Counted from the stretch's first letter, positions 25,339-34,810 are shown. The stretch: 42,193 bases of DNA from Proteiniphilum sp. X52 (GCF_003712195.1 NZ_RDSD01000030.1:1-42193); one strand, 5' to 3'. Made by a program: numbers and translations. The notes: generated by a model from the sequence alone, not told the origin.

Positions 25339-26597
25339 CCGACCAGCTTCATGAAATACTGGGAACGCTGAAGAAAAACAAGATGCGCACAACCCTCACC
25401 GGGCTCTCCGTCTCGTGGGGCATCTTTATCCTGATCGTCCTGCTGGGAGCGGGCAACGGGCTCAGAAACGGAGTGATGCGGAATTTCAGTTCCAGGGCGG
25501 TCAACCGCATCAGCCTGTGGCCCGGCACCACCTCTATGCCCCACAAGGGGCTGAAATCGGAGCGGAACCTCCATTTCACGGAGAGCGAAGTGGAACTGAT
25601 CAGGAATGAGCTGGAGGAAAGCCGGCTCATCACCGCCCGCAGCAATACCTCACAGACCATTTCTTACGGGAGTGAATACGGTTCTTACCAGGTGAGGGGA
25701 GTGATGCCCAACTATTTTGATATCGAGAACCTGATCATCGCTCCGGAAGATGGACGTTTCATCAATCAACTCGACATGAAAGAGACCAACAAGGTGATCG
25801 TACTCGACAAGAAAGTCGCCGATCTCCTTTTCAAGGACGAATCACCGCTCGGCAAACAGGTGAAAGTGGGGCAAATCATGTTCAAGGTGGTAGGGGTCAA
25901 CACAAAAAAAGAACAATGGGGAGGATCGAATACCTACATTCCTTTTACCACCGCGCAGGCCATTTTCAATCCCAACCGGAAATTCTACCAGATCACCTTT
26001 ACCGTGGACGGATTGGTGACCAAAGAAGAAAATGACCGCTTCAATGAATCGCTCAGGACGTTGATGGGGCAAAGGTTGAACTTTAACCCGGAAGACAAGC
26101 AGGCCCTCTGGATATATAATGCACAGTCGGACTATGTGGAGACAATGAAGATTTTCAGCGTGATCACCTTCATTGTCGCTCTTATCGGTATCCTCACATT
26201 GATCGCGGGAATTGTGAGTGTAAGCAACATCATGCTGGTGTCGGTAAAGGAACGCACGCGGGAGATAGGGATCCGCAAAGCCATAGGCGCCACGCCGGCT
26301 TCCATCCTGAAAACCATCATCCTGGAGTCGATCATCATCACCACCATCTTCGGCTACATAGGGCTGATGATGGGCATCGGGCTGACCGAAACCATCAACT
26401 TCTTTATGGAACAGGCGGCCAACGCGCAAGCGGTGTCCGACGAACCGCAGATGTCGATATTCACCAACCCCACGGTGGAAGTGGGATACGCCCTCTTCGC
26501 GACGATCATACTGATCATCTCAGGGGTGATCGCCGGATACCTGCCCGCCCGCAAAGCGGTAAAGGTGAAACCCATTGAAGCGATGAGACAGGAATGA
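25335..26597 (+). CDS. MacB-like ABC transporter permease 1
   Basis: A 420-residue permease with MacB topology. There is one N-terminal helix (FILIVLLGAGNGLRNG), a large periplasmic domain (about 45-270, MacB_PCD) and three C-terminal FtsX helices. The conserved ISVSNIMLVSVKERTREIGIRKA-type segment reads here VSNIMLVSVKERTREIGIRK. The C-terminus ends LPARKAVKVKPIEAMRQE. The start is coupled to the ATPase. It is a paralogue of the next gene, so the working complex is probably a heterodimer of two permeases. Confidence 0.92.
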   Translation: MTDQLHEILGTLKKNKMRTTLTGLSVSWGIFILIVLLGAGNGLRNGVMRNFSSRAVNRISLWPGTTSMPHKGLKSERNLHFTESEVELIRNELEESRLITARSNTSQTISYGSEYGSYQVRGVMPNYFDIENLIIAPEDGRFINQLDMKETNKVIVLDKKVADLLFKDESPLGKQVKVGQIMFKVVGVNTKKEQWGGSNTYIPFTTAQAIFNPNRKFYQITFTVDGLVTKEENDRFNESLRTLMGQRLNFNPEDKQALWIYNAQSDYVETMKIFSVITFIVALIGILTLIAGIVSVSNIMLVSVKERTREIGIRKAIGATPASILKTIILESIIITTIFGYIGLMMGIGLTETINFFMEQAANAQAVSDEPQMSIFTNPTVEVGYALFATIILIISGVIAGYLPARKAVKVKPIEAMRQE

Positions 26598-26644
26598 CCG
26601 ACGTGATGATTTCAGCAAATCAGTAAATTAACAAATCAGTATAT

Positions 26645-27892
26645 ATGTTTGATTTAGACAGGTGGCATGAAATATGGATCACTATCACGCACAATAAATC
26701 ACGGAGTGTGCTGACCGCCTTCAGCGTTTTCTGGGGAATGCTGATGCTGGTGCTGATGGTGGGATCAGGCAACGCGCTCGAAAAAGGAATTTTTTCACAG
26801 ATCGAGGGATTTGCCACCAATTCCTGTTTCTTCGAATCACAACGCACCACGCTTCCCCACAAGGGCTTCCGAAAAGGAAGGCGATGGGATATGACCAACA
26901 GCGATATTCCCGTGATCAAAGAGAAGGTGCGCGAATTGCAGCACATCTCCCCCATGCTGTTCAGCGGCGGCAATGAGAAGAATGTGGTAAGAGGCGACAA
27001 AAACGGTTCCTACCGGATCAAAGGCTGTTTTCCGGAATACGACCTGATAGAAAAAAGCAAAATGCTCCACGGACGGTATATCAACGATATCGATATCGCC
27101 GATAAGAGGAAAGTATGCGTCATCGGAGAACGCATCTATGAGGTGCTCTTCCAGAAGGGTGAAGATCCCACCGGAAAACAGATCCGCGTGAACGGCATCT
27201 ATTTCCAAGTGGTGGGGGTAGCCAGAAGTTCATCGGGAGTGAATATAGGCGGCGAGACAGCCGAAACGGTAGTACTCCCTTTCTCTACCATGCAGCAGGC
27301 TTTCAACCAGGGAAATATCATCCACCTGCTGGCAGTCACCGCCAAAGAGGGTGTGCCGGTAAAAAGAGTGCAGGACCAGATCGGAGAGATACTAAGACAA
27401 CAACACCAGATCTCACCCGACGACAAGGATGCGGTATGGAGCATGAATATCGAGGAGCAGTTCAAAATGTTCAACTACCTGGGTATCGGCATAGCCGCCC
27501 TGATATGGATCGTGGGACTGGGCACCCTTTTCGCGGGTGCCATCGGCGTGAGCAATATCATGCTGGTCACCGTGCGCGAGCGCACCAAGGAGATCGGCAT
27601 CCGGCGAGCTTTGGGAGCCACCCCCCGGAATATCATCGGACAGATTCTCAGTGAGAGCGTGGTGCTCACCGTATTGGCAGGACTCCTCGGTATTGTGCTG
27701 GGAGTGGGGCTGCTCCGGGGAGCCGGGATCATACTCAGCCAGAGTGACCAGTTCTTCAAAGATCCCCAAGTCTCGTTCGGCATGGCTGTCGGTTCGTTCC
27801 TCATCCTCATTGTGATTGGCGCTATGGCGGGATACATACCTGCACAACGGGCTATCTTGATTAAACCTGTGGAAGCGATCAGTGAGGAGTAA
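26645..27892 (+). CDS. MacB-like ABC transporter permease 2
   Basis: A 415-residue paralogue of permease 1 with the same layout: an N-terminal helix after RSVLTAFSVFWGMLMLVLMV, a MacB_PCD periplasmic domain, and three C-terminal helices. The conserved GVSNIMLVTVRERTKEIGIR and the closing PAQRAILIKPVEAISEE are present. It starts 48 bp after permease 1. It probably pairs with permease 1 around the shared ATPase. No separate ATP-binding domain is fused, unlike E. coli MacB. Confidence 0.92.
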   Translation: MFDLDRWHEIWITITHNKSRSVLTAFSVFWGMLMLVLMVGSGNALEKGIFSQIEGFATNSCFFESQRTTLPHKGFRKGRRWDMTNSDIPVIKEKVRELQHISPMLFSGGNEKNVVRGDKNGSYRIKGCFPEYDLIEKSKMLHGRYINDIDIADKRKVCVIGERIYEVLFQKGEDPTGKQIRVNGIYFQVVGVARSSSGVNIGGETAETVVLPFSTMQQAFNQGNIIHLLAVTAKEGVPVKRVQDQIGEILRQQHQISPDDKDAVWSMNIEEQFKMFNYLGIGIAALIWIVGLGTLFAGAIGVSNIMLVTVRERTKEIGIRRALGATPRNIIGQILSESVVLTVLAGLLGIVLGVGLLRGAGIILSQSDQFFKDPQVSFGMAVGSFLILIVIGAMAGYIPAQRAILIKPVEAISEE

Positions 27893-28014
27893 TAATGTGG
27901 GAAAGAGGGAAGGTCGATTTGATAGGATGATTTGCCGATTTATGAAATTTGAATTGGAAATCTGCGTAGCTAAATCTTGAATTTTGAATATGAAATTTGA
28001 AATATGAAAACTGT

Positions 28015-29121
28015 ATGAAGAAAGTATTGCGAATTGTAGGATTGACCCTGTTAGGTCTTTTGGTAATATCCACCTTTGTGTTTCTCTGGCAGAAATCGCG
28101 CCCGAAAATTGTGACTTACAAAATAGAGGCGGCCACCAAAGGTGATATCGAAAAACGGACTGTGGCCACAGGCAAAGTGGAACCGCGCAATGAGATCCTC
28201 ATCAAACCGCAGATGTCGGGCATCATTGCCGAGGTTTACAAAGAGGCGGGCGAAACCGTAAAGGCCGGAGATATCATCGCCAGGATACAGGTAGTGCCCG
28301 ACATGGTGAACGAGAGCAGCGCCGAGTCGCGTGTCGAAAGGGCCCGGTTGGCTGCCAATCAAAGCCGGATCAATTATGAGCGGGATAAGAAACTCTTTGA
28401 CAATGAAGTGATCTCAAGGGAAGAGTTCGAGAAGGTGGAATTACAGTACAAAAACGATCAGGAAGAACTGCGCGCCGCCAACGACAACCTGAGCTTGGTG
28501 CGCACCGGGATCACCAAGAGTTCGGCACAGACCAGCAACACGCTGGTACGCTCCACGGTAAGCGGCACTATCCTCGATGTTCCTGTCAAGGCGGGGAACT
28601 CGGTGATCCAGTCCAATAACTTCAACGATGGCACCACCGTGGCATCGGTAGCCGACCTGGGGGACATGCTTTTTGTCGGCAAGATCGACGAGACGGAAGT
28701 AGGTAAGCTCTCGGTGGAAATGCCCATGGAGATCACCATCGGCGCCATCCAGGACCTGAAGATACCCGCCTCGCTGGAGTATGTCTCGCCTAAAGGGACA
28801 GAAGAGAGCGGAGCCATCCTCTTCGAAATGAAAGCCGCCCTGCAATTGCCGCGGGATTTGTTTATCCGGGCAGGCTACAGCGCTAACGCCGATATTATTC
28901 TGGATCAGCGTAAAGATGTGGTAACCATTCCTGAGAGTTCAGTGGAATTCAGTGGCGACTCGGCTTTCGTCTATATGGTCAAGAGCGAGAAACCGCAGGA
29001 ATTCGAACGGAAGCATGTGAAAATCGGCCTCTCGGACGGGATCCGTATCGAAGTGACCGAAGGACTGAAAGAGAATGACAAGATCCGTGGAACAGAGATC
29101 ATTGAGGACAAGAAAAAATAA
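28015..29121 (+). CDS. HlyD/MacA-type periplasmic adaptor
   Basis: A membrane-fusion protein, 368 residues from the ATG at 28015. This start is chosen because MKKVLRIVGLTLLGLLVIS forms a clean membrane anchor; ATG 27997 would add MKYENC. It has a lipoyl-like half (VEPRNEILIKPQMSGIIAEVY), a coiled-coil hairpin (about 105-165), the second lipoyl half and a beta-barrel domain (VGKIDETEVGKLSVEMPMEI). It links the inner-membrane permeases to the TolC-like channel encoded 6 bp downstream. Confidence 0.92.
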   Translation: MKKVLRIVGLTLLGLLVISTFVFLWQKSRPKIVTYKIEAATKGDIEKRTVATGKVEPRNEILIKPQMSGIIAEVYKEAGETVKAGDIIARIQVVPDMVNESSAESRVERARLAANQSRINYERDKKLFDNEVISREEFEKVELQYKNDQEELRAANDNLSLVRTGITKSSAQTSNTLVRSTVSGTILDVPVKAGNSVIQSNNFNDGTTVASVADLGDMLFVGKIDETEVGKLSVEMPMEITIGAIQDLKIPASLEYVSPKGTEESGAILFEMKAALQLPRDLFIRAGYSANADIILDQRKDVVTIPESSVEFSGDSAFVYMVKSEKPQEFERKHVKIGLSDGIRIEVTEGLKENDKIRGTEIIEDKKK

Positions 29122-29126
29122 CGGCT

Positions 29127-30437
29127 ATGCATATCAGGACTATTATCATCGGCCTGTTCTTCAGCGCTTCCCTATTGCCGGCAACGGCACAACAGAAATA
29201 TACGCTGGCGGAGTGCATCGATATTGCGTTGGAGAACAATCGTAACATCAAACAGCAGGAAATCGGCAGGCAACAGCGGGAGATCGCTTACAGCCAGGCA
29301 CGCGCGGATCTGCTGCCCAACCTGAACGCTTCGGCGGGACAGAACTTCATATTCGGACGCTCCATCGGCCTCGATAACGTCTATCAGAACACCAACTCTT
29401 CCCAGACCACCTTCGGTGTCGGAGCCGACATCACCCTTTTCGACGGTCTGCGCATGAAGCACAACATCGACGCGCGCAAGGCCGACATGCAGGCGTCGGA
29501 AGCCGATCTGGAGAAGATGCGCGACGATGTGGTAATGAGTGTTTCCACCGCCTTCCTCCAGGCATTGCTCAACCGGGAGTTGCTGCGGATCGCGGAGAAC
29601 CAGATCGAGACCACCCAGGCCAACCTGCAACGACGGGGTGAATTAGTGAAAAGCGGCAAGATGGCACCGGGAGAACTCTATGAATTAGAAGCCCAATTGG
29701 CCAAGGAAGAACTGAACCGCGTGCAGGCGGAGAGCAACCTCAAACTGGCATTGCTCGATCTGGCCCAAATCATGGAACTGGAGGAATTCAACAATTTCGA
29801 TATCACGGCGCCCCCCGCGGAAACACTCATCAACGAAGCCACCCTTTTGCGGTCGGAAGCGGTATACGAAAGCGCGTTGTTGAATCGTCCGGAGATACGA
29901 GGCATGCGCTATCGGCTGGAAAGCAGTGAGAAAGAACTGTTGATGGCAAAGGCTCAATATTACCCCTCCCTCTCGTTCGGGGTGAATATGGGAACCGGCT
30001 ACTACAGGATGAGCGGCAGGGACAACACCTCTTTCAGTTCGCAGTTGCGCAACAACATGAGCAATTCGCTGGGTTTCAGCCTCCGCATTCCCATCTTCAA
30101 CAGGTTTCAGGTCAGGAACAGTGTCCACAAAGCAGAACTCGCCATCGCCAACTCACGACTGGAAATGGACAAAACCAAAGTCGAATTGCGCAAACGCATC
30201 GAGCAGGCTTATTACAATGCCACAGGAGCTAAAAGCCGCTGGGATGCCGCCCGGAAATCGATCCAAGCCAGCCGGGAAGCCTACCGTTTTACGGAAGAGA
30301 AATACGAGAGCGGCCGCGCCAACTCTTATGAACTGTTCCTGGCAAAAAACAACCTCGCACAAGTGCTGGGAGAAGAGGCCCAGGCCAAATATGAATACGC
30401 GTTCCGTTTGAAGATACTGGAATTGTTAAAAGATTGA
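29127..30437 (+). CDS. TolC-family outer-membrane efflux channel
   Basis: A 436-residue protein with signal peptide IIIGLFFSASLLPATAQQ and two OEP repeats, each of long alpha-helical hairpins. These include YTLAECIDIALENNRNIKQQ, the usual TolC opening, and ALLNRPEIRGMRYRLESSEK at the start of the second half. It is an outer-membrane trimer in known relatives and forms the exit duct. It lies 6 bp after the adaptor gene, completing a tripartite export operon of ATPase, two permeases, adaptor and channel. Confidence 0.94.
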   Translation: MHIRTIIIGLFFSASLLPATAQQKYTLAECIDIALENNRNIKQQEIGRQQREIAYSQARADLLPNLNASAGQNFIFGRSIGLDNVYQNTNSSQTTFGVGADITLFDGLRMKHNIDARKADMQASEADLEKMRDDVVMSVSTAFLQALLNRELLRIAENQIETTQANLQRRGELVKSGKMAPGELYELEAQLAKEELNRVQAESNLKLALLDLAQIMELEEFNNFDITAPPAETLINEATLLRSEAVYESALLNRPEIRGMRYRLESSEKELLMAKAQYYPSLSFGVNMGTGYYRMSGRDNTSFSSQLRNNMSNSLGFSLRIPIFNRFQVRNSVHKAELAIANSRLEMDKTKVELRKRIEQAYYNATGAKSRWDAARKSIQASREAYRFTEEKYESGRANSYELFLAKNNLAQVLGEEAQAKYEYAFRLKILELLKD

Positions 30438-30548
30438 ACATCCGTAACCATTTCATTGATTTGATGCTCCAATGAATAAATGACACGCTCATTTGCTCAA
30501 CTTATAACTTATAACTTATAACAACCCATCATTCAACATTCAACAGAC

Positions 30549-31265
30549 ATGAAAATCCCAGCAACATTAACTCTGATCGCAGTGCTATTCACAGCCTGCA
30601 TTTCCGTGGGAGCGCAATCGCGCCAGGCGGCGGATGAATTTGAAGTAAGTGAATTTACGGCTATCGAATCATCGGTAATAGCCAACATTCATATCAAGCA
30701 ATCCCCTATTGTCAGTGTGACCGCGGAGGGTAGTGAAGAGCTGCTCAACCTTCTCGAGGTCCGGATGGACAACGACAAACTGATCCTTACAATGGAAGAC
30801 CGTCATCTGAAAAGAAATAAACGACGTTCTGAGAAGTTGCTTATTTCCATCTCCACTCCTGCCCTGACCAGGCTCGATTTCAATGGTGTGGGGAATATTG
30901 AGATCGATGGCACCTTCTCCACTCCCGAACTGACTATCGAGTCGGAAGGAGTGGGCAATCTCAGGGCGGACAGGCTCGAAGCCGGTGCCATTCACATCTC
31001 TTCCCGGGGAGTGGGTAACACCACATTAGGTGGCAAGACCGACCAATTGGAGATTCAATCCGAGGGTGTGGGAAACGTCAATACCACGAAGCTCACCTCG
31101 CGAAGCGCCGCGGTCACATCGCAGGGAGTCGGCAACATACACTGCCACGCATCGGAATATCTCAAAGTACGTTCCGAAGGCATCGGCAACGTCACCTATT
31201 ATGGCAACCCGGCTAAGAAAGAACTCAACAAAGAGGGATTAGGAAAAATAAAAGCAGGGAATTGA
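30549..31265 (+). CDS. GIN-domain (DUF2807) secreted beta-helix protein
   Basis: A 238-residue protein with signal peptide ATLTLIAVLFTACISVGAQ. The body is a right-handed beta-helix with a repeat of about 20 residues. Six GVGN/GIGN turns (GVGNIEIDG, GVGNLRADR, GVGNTTLGG, GVGNVNTTK, GVGNIHCHA, GIGNVTYYG) are followed by GLGKIKAG. Such putative auto-transporter adhesin-head GIN proteins are common in Bacteroidetes and their function is unclear. The gap of 111 bases to the TolC gene holds no terminator I can see, so it could be co-transcribed with the export operon. A possible Cys in FTACIS suggests it might be lipid-modified, though the lipobox is not good. Confidence 0.88.
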   Translation: MKIPATLTLIAVLFTACISVGAQSRQAADEFEVSEFTAIESSVIANIHIKQSPIVSVTAEGSEELLNLLEVRMDNDKLILTMEDRHLKRNKRRSEKLLISISTPALTRLDFNGVGNIEIDGTFSTPELTIESEGVGNLRADRLEAGAIHISSRGVGNTTLGGKTDQLEIQSEGVGNVNTTKLTSRSAAVTSQGVGNIHCHASEYLKVRSEGIGNVTYYGNPAKKELNKEGLGKIKAGN

Positions 31266-31322
31266 CCCCTGCTCACTCAATTAATACTCTACTTCTACTT
31301 TTAATTACAAAAAATTTCGAGG

Positions 31323-31350
31323 ACGGAGGCTTGCGAAAGTCTCCGTTTTT
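31323..31350. terminator. Terminator between convergent genes
   Basis: ACGGAGGCTT (31323-31332) and AAGTCTCCGT (31337-31346) form a 10-bp stem with one wobble, around GCGA and followed by TTTT. It ends transcription of the GIN gene and sits at the stop of the convergent regulator gene. Confidence 0.75.
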
Positions 31351-32401
31351 ATTTCACGTCTGCCTCATTTGCCTCTGCATTCTTTTCCATATATTTCAAA
31401 ATATAACAACCATCTCCTTTTTTTGTATGAATGTTATATGTACAGCCCGCTTCTTTGAGACAATTTCTCAATTTACTCATTGTACTCATCAAGATTCGAT
31501 TAGCTGTATAATACTTGTCAGACCAAAATTTCTCTTTAATTTCTTCTTTGAGGAGTGTATAATCATCACTTTCAAGAAACATCAAAAGTATATTTGCCGG
31601 TTGATTAGGAATTTTTGTGATCTTCTTTTGTCCGATCAATTCATTTTTACGGGTATCCAACATTGTCTTCCCGATATAATAATATCTTCCCTTTTTAACG
31701 ATCTTATCCGGCCTGATCTTTCTTTTCCCGAGGTACAAATAATAAACTACCCCCAGTATCAATACTTCAAGAATAAACAGCGCGATGATCGCATTTTTAG
31801 GTATCAACCGGAATACGGTGAGCGGTGAATAGTTGACCAGCCCCTGGTAAGATATCTCACCAAATACTCCACCCTTTATGATCGGTGTCCGAGAGTTGAT
31901 GCGGTATCCCATAGTGTCTTCGCTCAATTCGGTATTATTTCCATGACACACCAGTATGAGAGAGCGTGCTTTGATACCCTTTTCATCCAGCTTCTTATCG
32001 AAAAGTTGCTGTAGCGTATCCGGTTTCAACCGGTTTACATGTAAAAGATACGATTGAAAGCCTTTCAACAACTCCTTTTCCGTATTCCCGCTCACTTCAG
32101 CCACTTTTGTTATAGTGGTATCTTCTGTCACAATTTTCTGATCTCTGACTCTCTCTTTTGTTGTAAACGGATCTACGATATGTATAGATACATACTCACC
32201 CTCCATCTTTAATAGCACTTCCTCATTAATGGCATGTTCAAACAGGGGTGGAATGTCCCGTTCCATCTTCGTCTTAGCTGCGTTGTATCCATTAATCAAG
32301 ACTATCGACAGCACAATTATGACCAAACCGACGATGATTAAGAGCAATGCAATTATCCTGTTGTATGTAGATCTACTGTAAATCATTGTGCTACGTTTCA
32401 T
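31349..32401 (-). CDS. Membrane-anchored winged-helix regulator (ToxR-like layout)
   Basis: A 350-residue protein with two membrane helices: residues about 13-34 (IIALLLIIVGLVIIVLSIVL) and about 215-235 (NAIIALFILEVLILGVVYYL). The 180-residue segment between them is probably periplasmic. The C-terminal domain after KRKIRPDKIVKKGRYYYIGK reads as an OmpR-type winged helix (ILLMFLESDDYTLLKEEI ... ANRILMSTMSKLRNCLKEAG, then a beta-wing GDGCYILKY). The order is the reverse of ToxR/CadC (DNA-binding domain at the C-terminus) but the logic is similar: a periplasmic sensor coupled to DNA binding at the membrane. It is divergent from the peptide/propeller cluster and close to a two-copy repeat that may be its operator. 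Confidence 0.82.
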   Translation of the reverse strand: MKRSTMIYSRSTYNRIIALLLIIVGLVIIVLSIVLINGYNAAKTKMERDIPPLFEHAINEEVLLKMEGEYVSIHIVDPFTTKERVRDQKIVTEDTTITKVAEVSGNTEKELLKGFQSYLLHVNRLKPDTLQQLFDKKLDEKGIKARSLILVCHGNNTELSEDTMGYRINSRTPIIKGGVFGEISYQGLVNYSPLTVFRLIPKNAIIALFILEVLILGVVYYLYLGKRKIRPDKIVKKGRYYYIGKTMLDTRKNELIGQKKITKIPNQPANILLMFLESDDYTLLKEEIKEKFWSDKYYTANRILMSTMSKLRNCLKEAGCTYNIHTKKGDGCYILKYMEKNAEANEADVK

Positions 32402-32500
32402 CTGCAAATATAAAATAAATCGGCCAATATGCGCAATGAATTTAATTTTTATTAAGCAAACCTCATATCGTTAACACATTGAAAACATAGGAATTATAAA

Positions 32501-32521
32501 AAGTGAGTTATAAGTGAGTTA
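32501..32521. promoter_or_regulatory. Two-copy direct repeat AAGTGAGTTA, 11-bp period (candidate operator A)
   Basis: AAGTGAGTTA at 32501-32510 is repeated exactly at 32512-32521. An 11-bp period puts both copies on one face of the helix, as for OmpR-family winged-helix dimers. The site lies 100 bp upstream of the regulator gene and about 75-105 bp upstream of the first peptide gene. The same arrangement recurs at 41378-41398. Binding is inferred. Confidence 0.55.
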
Positions 32522-32625
32522 AAATCTTCGTATAATAACGCTCCAAATTCTATTTTTATCGGTAATATTTGAATCACTCTAAAATATAAGTCTATGAATG
32601 CAAAAAAAATTTCACAATCTGTCTT

Positions 32626-32814
32626 ATGACGTTGTCTTTATTATTTTTTATTTGGTTAAAATCAAAAAACAGGCTCATAGAAACCGATCTGACGCTCTCA
32701 AATATCGAAGCGCTGGCATCGACCGAGGATGGGGGAAATGTTATATGCATAGGGAGCGGTTCACTCGATTGTCCGACACCGCATAGAAAAGTAGCTTTTA
32801 TACGCGAATTTTGA
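32626..32814 (+). CDS. NVEALA-type peptide 1 (leader out of frame at an A8 tract)
   Basis: A small secreted-peptide gene. The 62-residue frame reads LSLLFFIWLKSKNRLIETDL, then the signature TLSNIEALAS and a cargo with two Cys (VICIGSGSLDCPTPHRK). The frame lacks the basic start of its relatives. ATG 32594 upstream (MNAKK) is in another frame and meets a stop. One extra A in the A8 run at 32602-32609 would fuse it into a normal leader, MNAKKNFTICLMTLSLLFFI. Its TGA overlaps the ATG of the next propeller gene (TGATG at 32812-32816), so the two are translationally coupled. Confidence 0.65.
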   Translation: MTLSLLFFIWLKSKNRLIETDLTLSNIEALASTEDGGNVICIGSGSLDCPTPHRKVAFIREF

Positions 32815-33869
32815 TGGAAAAGGATAAAATTATTAGCAGGTATTATATATTATATTGTCTGCTTATTATATCCATAGGATGTAATAATGCAAATAACAGC
32901 CTTTATTACGATTCCTTTACGACCGGTATTTCCCTTTCAGGAAAAAGGCTGGAAACAGATTCGGTAATGCTTCGCTATCCTTTCAGGATCAAGCATAAAG
33001 ATAGTTTAGCTATTATTATGGATCTGCATCATCCCGACTATTTCTATCATGCATTTACCTATCCGCGATTTGAGTATCTCTTTTCTTTCGGGAAACGCGG
33101 GCAGGCCCCTGAAGAAATTCTATCGGCGGAAAATTTCAGGCTTACGGATAACGGGATGTGGGGGCTGGACGCCAATAAACATCTGCTTACCAAGATGTCG
33201 GTCGGAAATATTACCCAGGCGACAAACGAAAAAGAGACACCATTGGACAAAGAGATCATCCGTGCGCTGGATTTTGCCTTGTATGACGATTCTTGTTTTG
33301 TGATTCCGGATTATTCTGGTAAACACCGCTTCCATATTATGGACAAGAATGGGAATATAAAGTCCAGCCACGGAAAAATTCCCTCCCGGAAACATAAAAA
33401 GGGCGACATAGCATTGGCCCAGGCCTGGAGGAGTTTTATCGATTATAATCCCGAAAATCACACGCTCGCCATGGTAACTCAATTGGGAGAAGTATTGGAG
33501 ATCTATAATTTGAGGGACAGCACCCATGTCGTAAAAATAGGATCCCACGGAGAACCGGAATATAATGAGTCGGGGGGTATGGCTATTCCTTCTGGAATCA
33601 TGGGATTCAGCGACATACAAGTAACAAATGAATATATTTACACCGTTTTTCACGGAAGGAGTTTTAAAGAGATTATGCAACAGCCACAACCTACGACAAT
33701 CGACGGCGGGCAATATATCTACGTTTTCTCGTTGGAAGGAGATCCGCTTTACAGATACACGCTGGATCATTTTATTTACGGCATAGATGTCAACGAAAGA
33801 ACGAGGGAAATATATGCCGTAGATGTCAATTCGAATCAACCTGTTGTCAAATATCAATTAAAGCGTTGA
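32814..33869 (+). CDS. TolB-like (BF3164-type) beta-propeller lipoprotein 1
   Basis: About 351 residues. The lipoprotein signal LLIISIGC places an acylated Cys near residue 24. The rest is a predicted six-bladed propeller. Repeated blade-like strands include YLFSFGKRGQAPEEIL, ALDFALYDDSCFVIPDY, HTLAMVTQLGEVLEIYNL and YIYVFSLEGDPLYRYTLD. The family ending is GIDVNERTREIYAVDVNSNQ. BF3164-type proteins have no known enzymatic role. The ATG overlaps the stop of peptide 1, linking the two products one to one. A surface or periplasmic partner of the peptide is inferred. Confidence 0.82.
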   Translation: MEKDKIISRYYILYCLLIISIGCNNANNSLYYDSFTTGISLSGKRLETDSVMLRYPFRIKHKDSLAIIMDLHHPDYFYHAFTYPRFEYLFSFGKRGQAPEEILSAENFRLTDNGMWGLDANKHLLTKMSVGNITQATNEKETPLDKEIIRALDFALYDDSCFVIPDYSGKHRFHIMDKNGNIKSSHGKIPSRKHKKGDIALAQAWRSFIDYNPENHTLAMVTQLGEVLEIYNLRDSTHVVKIGSHGEPEYNESGGMAIPSGIMGFSDIQVTNEYIYTVFHGRSFKEIMQQPQPTTIDGGQYIYVFSLEGDPLYRYTLDHFIYGIDVNERTREIYAVDVNSNQPVVKYQLKR

Positions 33870-33873
33870 TGAG

Positions 33874-34752
33874 ATGAAATTACATTCCTTTACACTATTG
33901 ATAGGATCGTGTATCCTTTTGTTTTCCTGCAATGAGAGCAAGGAGAAAAAAGAGATCACAAAACTTGTCACAGAATGGCAGGACAAAGAGATCATTTTTC
34001 CGGAGGATTTGATTTTTACACGGTATGGGCAAGATGCCATACAGTATGAAATGCCGGAATCGGACTATAAGATTCTGTTGTATGTAGACTCCATAGGCTG
34101 TACCAGTTGCAAATTACAGCTCCACAAATGGAACGAGTTTATTGCGCAAGTGGATTCCCTGACGTCGGGAAGCGTGCCTGTATTACTCTTTTTCCACCCG
34201 AAAGACAAACGGGAATTGAGCTACCTGCTTAAACGGGATGGCATCACGATTCCGGTTTGCCTGGATGAGAACGACCGACTGAATTCCATCAACCGGTTTC
34301 CCTCCCGTGATGATTTTCAATGCTTCCTCCTGGACAAAGACAATAAAGTGGTCTATATCGGGAATCCCATCCATAATATCCGTATCAGGGAGATGTATTT
34401 ATCCCGGATCGCTCCGGAAGCCCATACCCCAACAACCCCATCAAGAAGCACTATCGTCCAGGCTGATCAGACGGAATTCAACCTCGGAACGCTGAAAAGG
34501 GGCAATTCCACAACAGTAACCGCTTTGATCCGAAATATAGGAGAAGTTCCGCTCGTCGTATACGATACCAAGGTGTCCTGTGGTTGCACAAGTATAAATT
34601 ACAAAAAAGAACCCGCTCTGCCCGGCTCGTCAATGGAAATAGAAATAACCTATAATGCGGAAGATCCGGGTTATTTCCATAGAACTGTTTCCATTTATGG
34701 AAACATGGATAATTCCCCCTTGATGATAAGGCTAAAAGGAAATACAAATTAA
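33874..34752 (+). CDS. Lipoprotein with thioredoxin-like and DUF1573 domains
   Basis: A 292-residue protein with lipobox LLFSC and acylated Cys near residue 19. The N-terminal domain (about 40-185) is thioredoxin-like with a CxxC in DSIGCTSCKLQLHKW and a following VPVLLFFHPKDKRELSYLL strand. The C-terminal DUF1573 domain (about 195-292) reads FNLGTLKRGNSTTVTALIRN ... VSCGCTSINYKKEPALPG. It starts 4 bases after propeller 1. A thiol-redox protein inside a cluster of Cys-containing secreted peptides suggests it forms or reduces their disulfides. This link is inference. Confidence 0.85.
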   Translation: MKLHSFTLLIGSCILLFSCNESKEKKEITKLVTEWQDKEIIFPEDLIFTRYGQDAIQYEMPESDYKILLYVDSIGCTSCKLQLHKWNEFIAQVDSLTSGSVPVLLFFHPKDKRELSYLLKRDGITIPVCLDENDRLNSINRFPSRDDFQCFLLDKDNKVVYIGNPIHNIRIREMYLSRIAPEAHTPTTPSRSTIVQADQTEFNLGTLKRGNSTTVTALIRNIGEVPLVVYDTKVSCGCTSINYKKEPALPGSSMEIEITYNAEDPGYFHRTVSIYGNMDNSPLMIRLKGNTN

Positions 34753-34810
34753 ACCCTCTGCAAAGAGGTTGTTTTCTATCAATTTATTTATTAATTTTAA
34801 TTTTCAAAGT

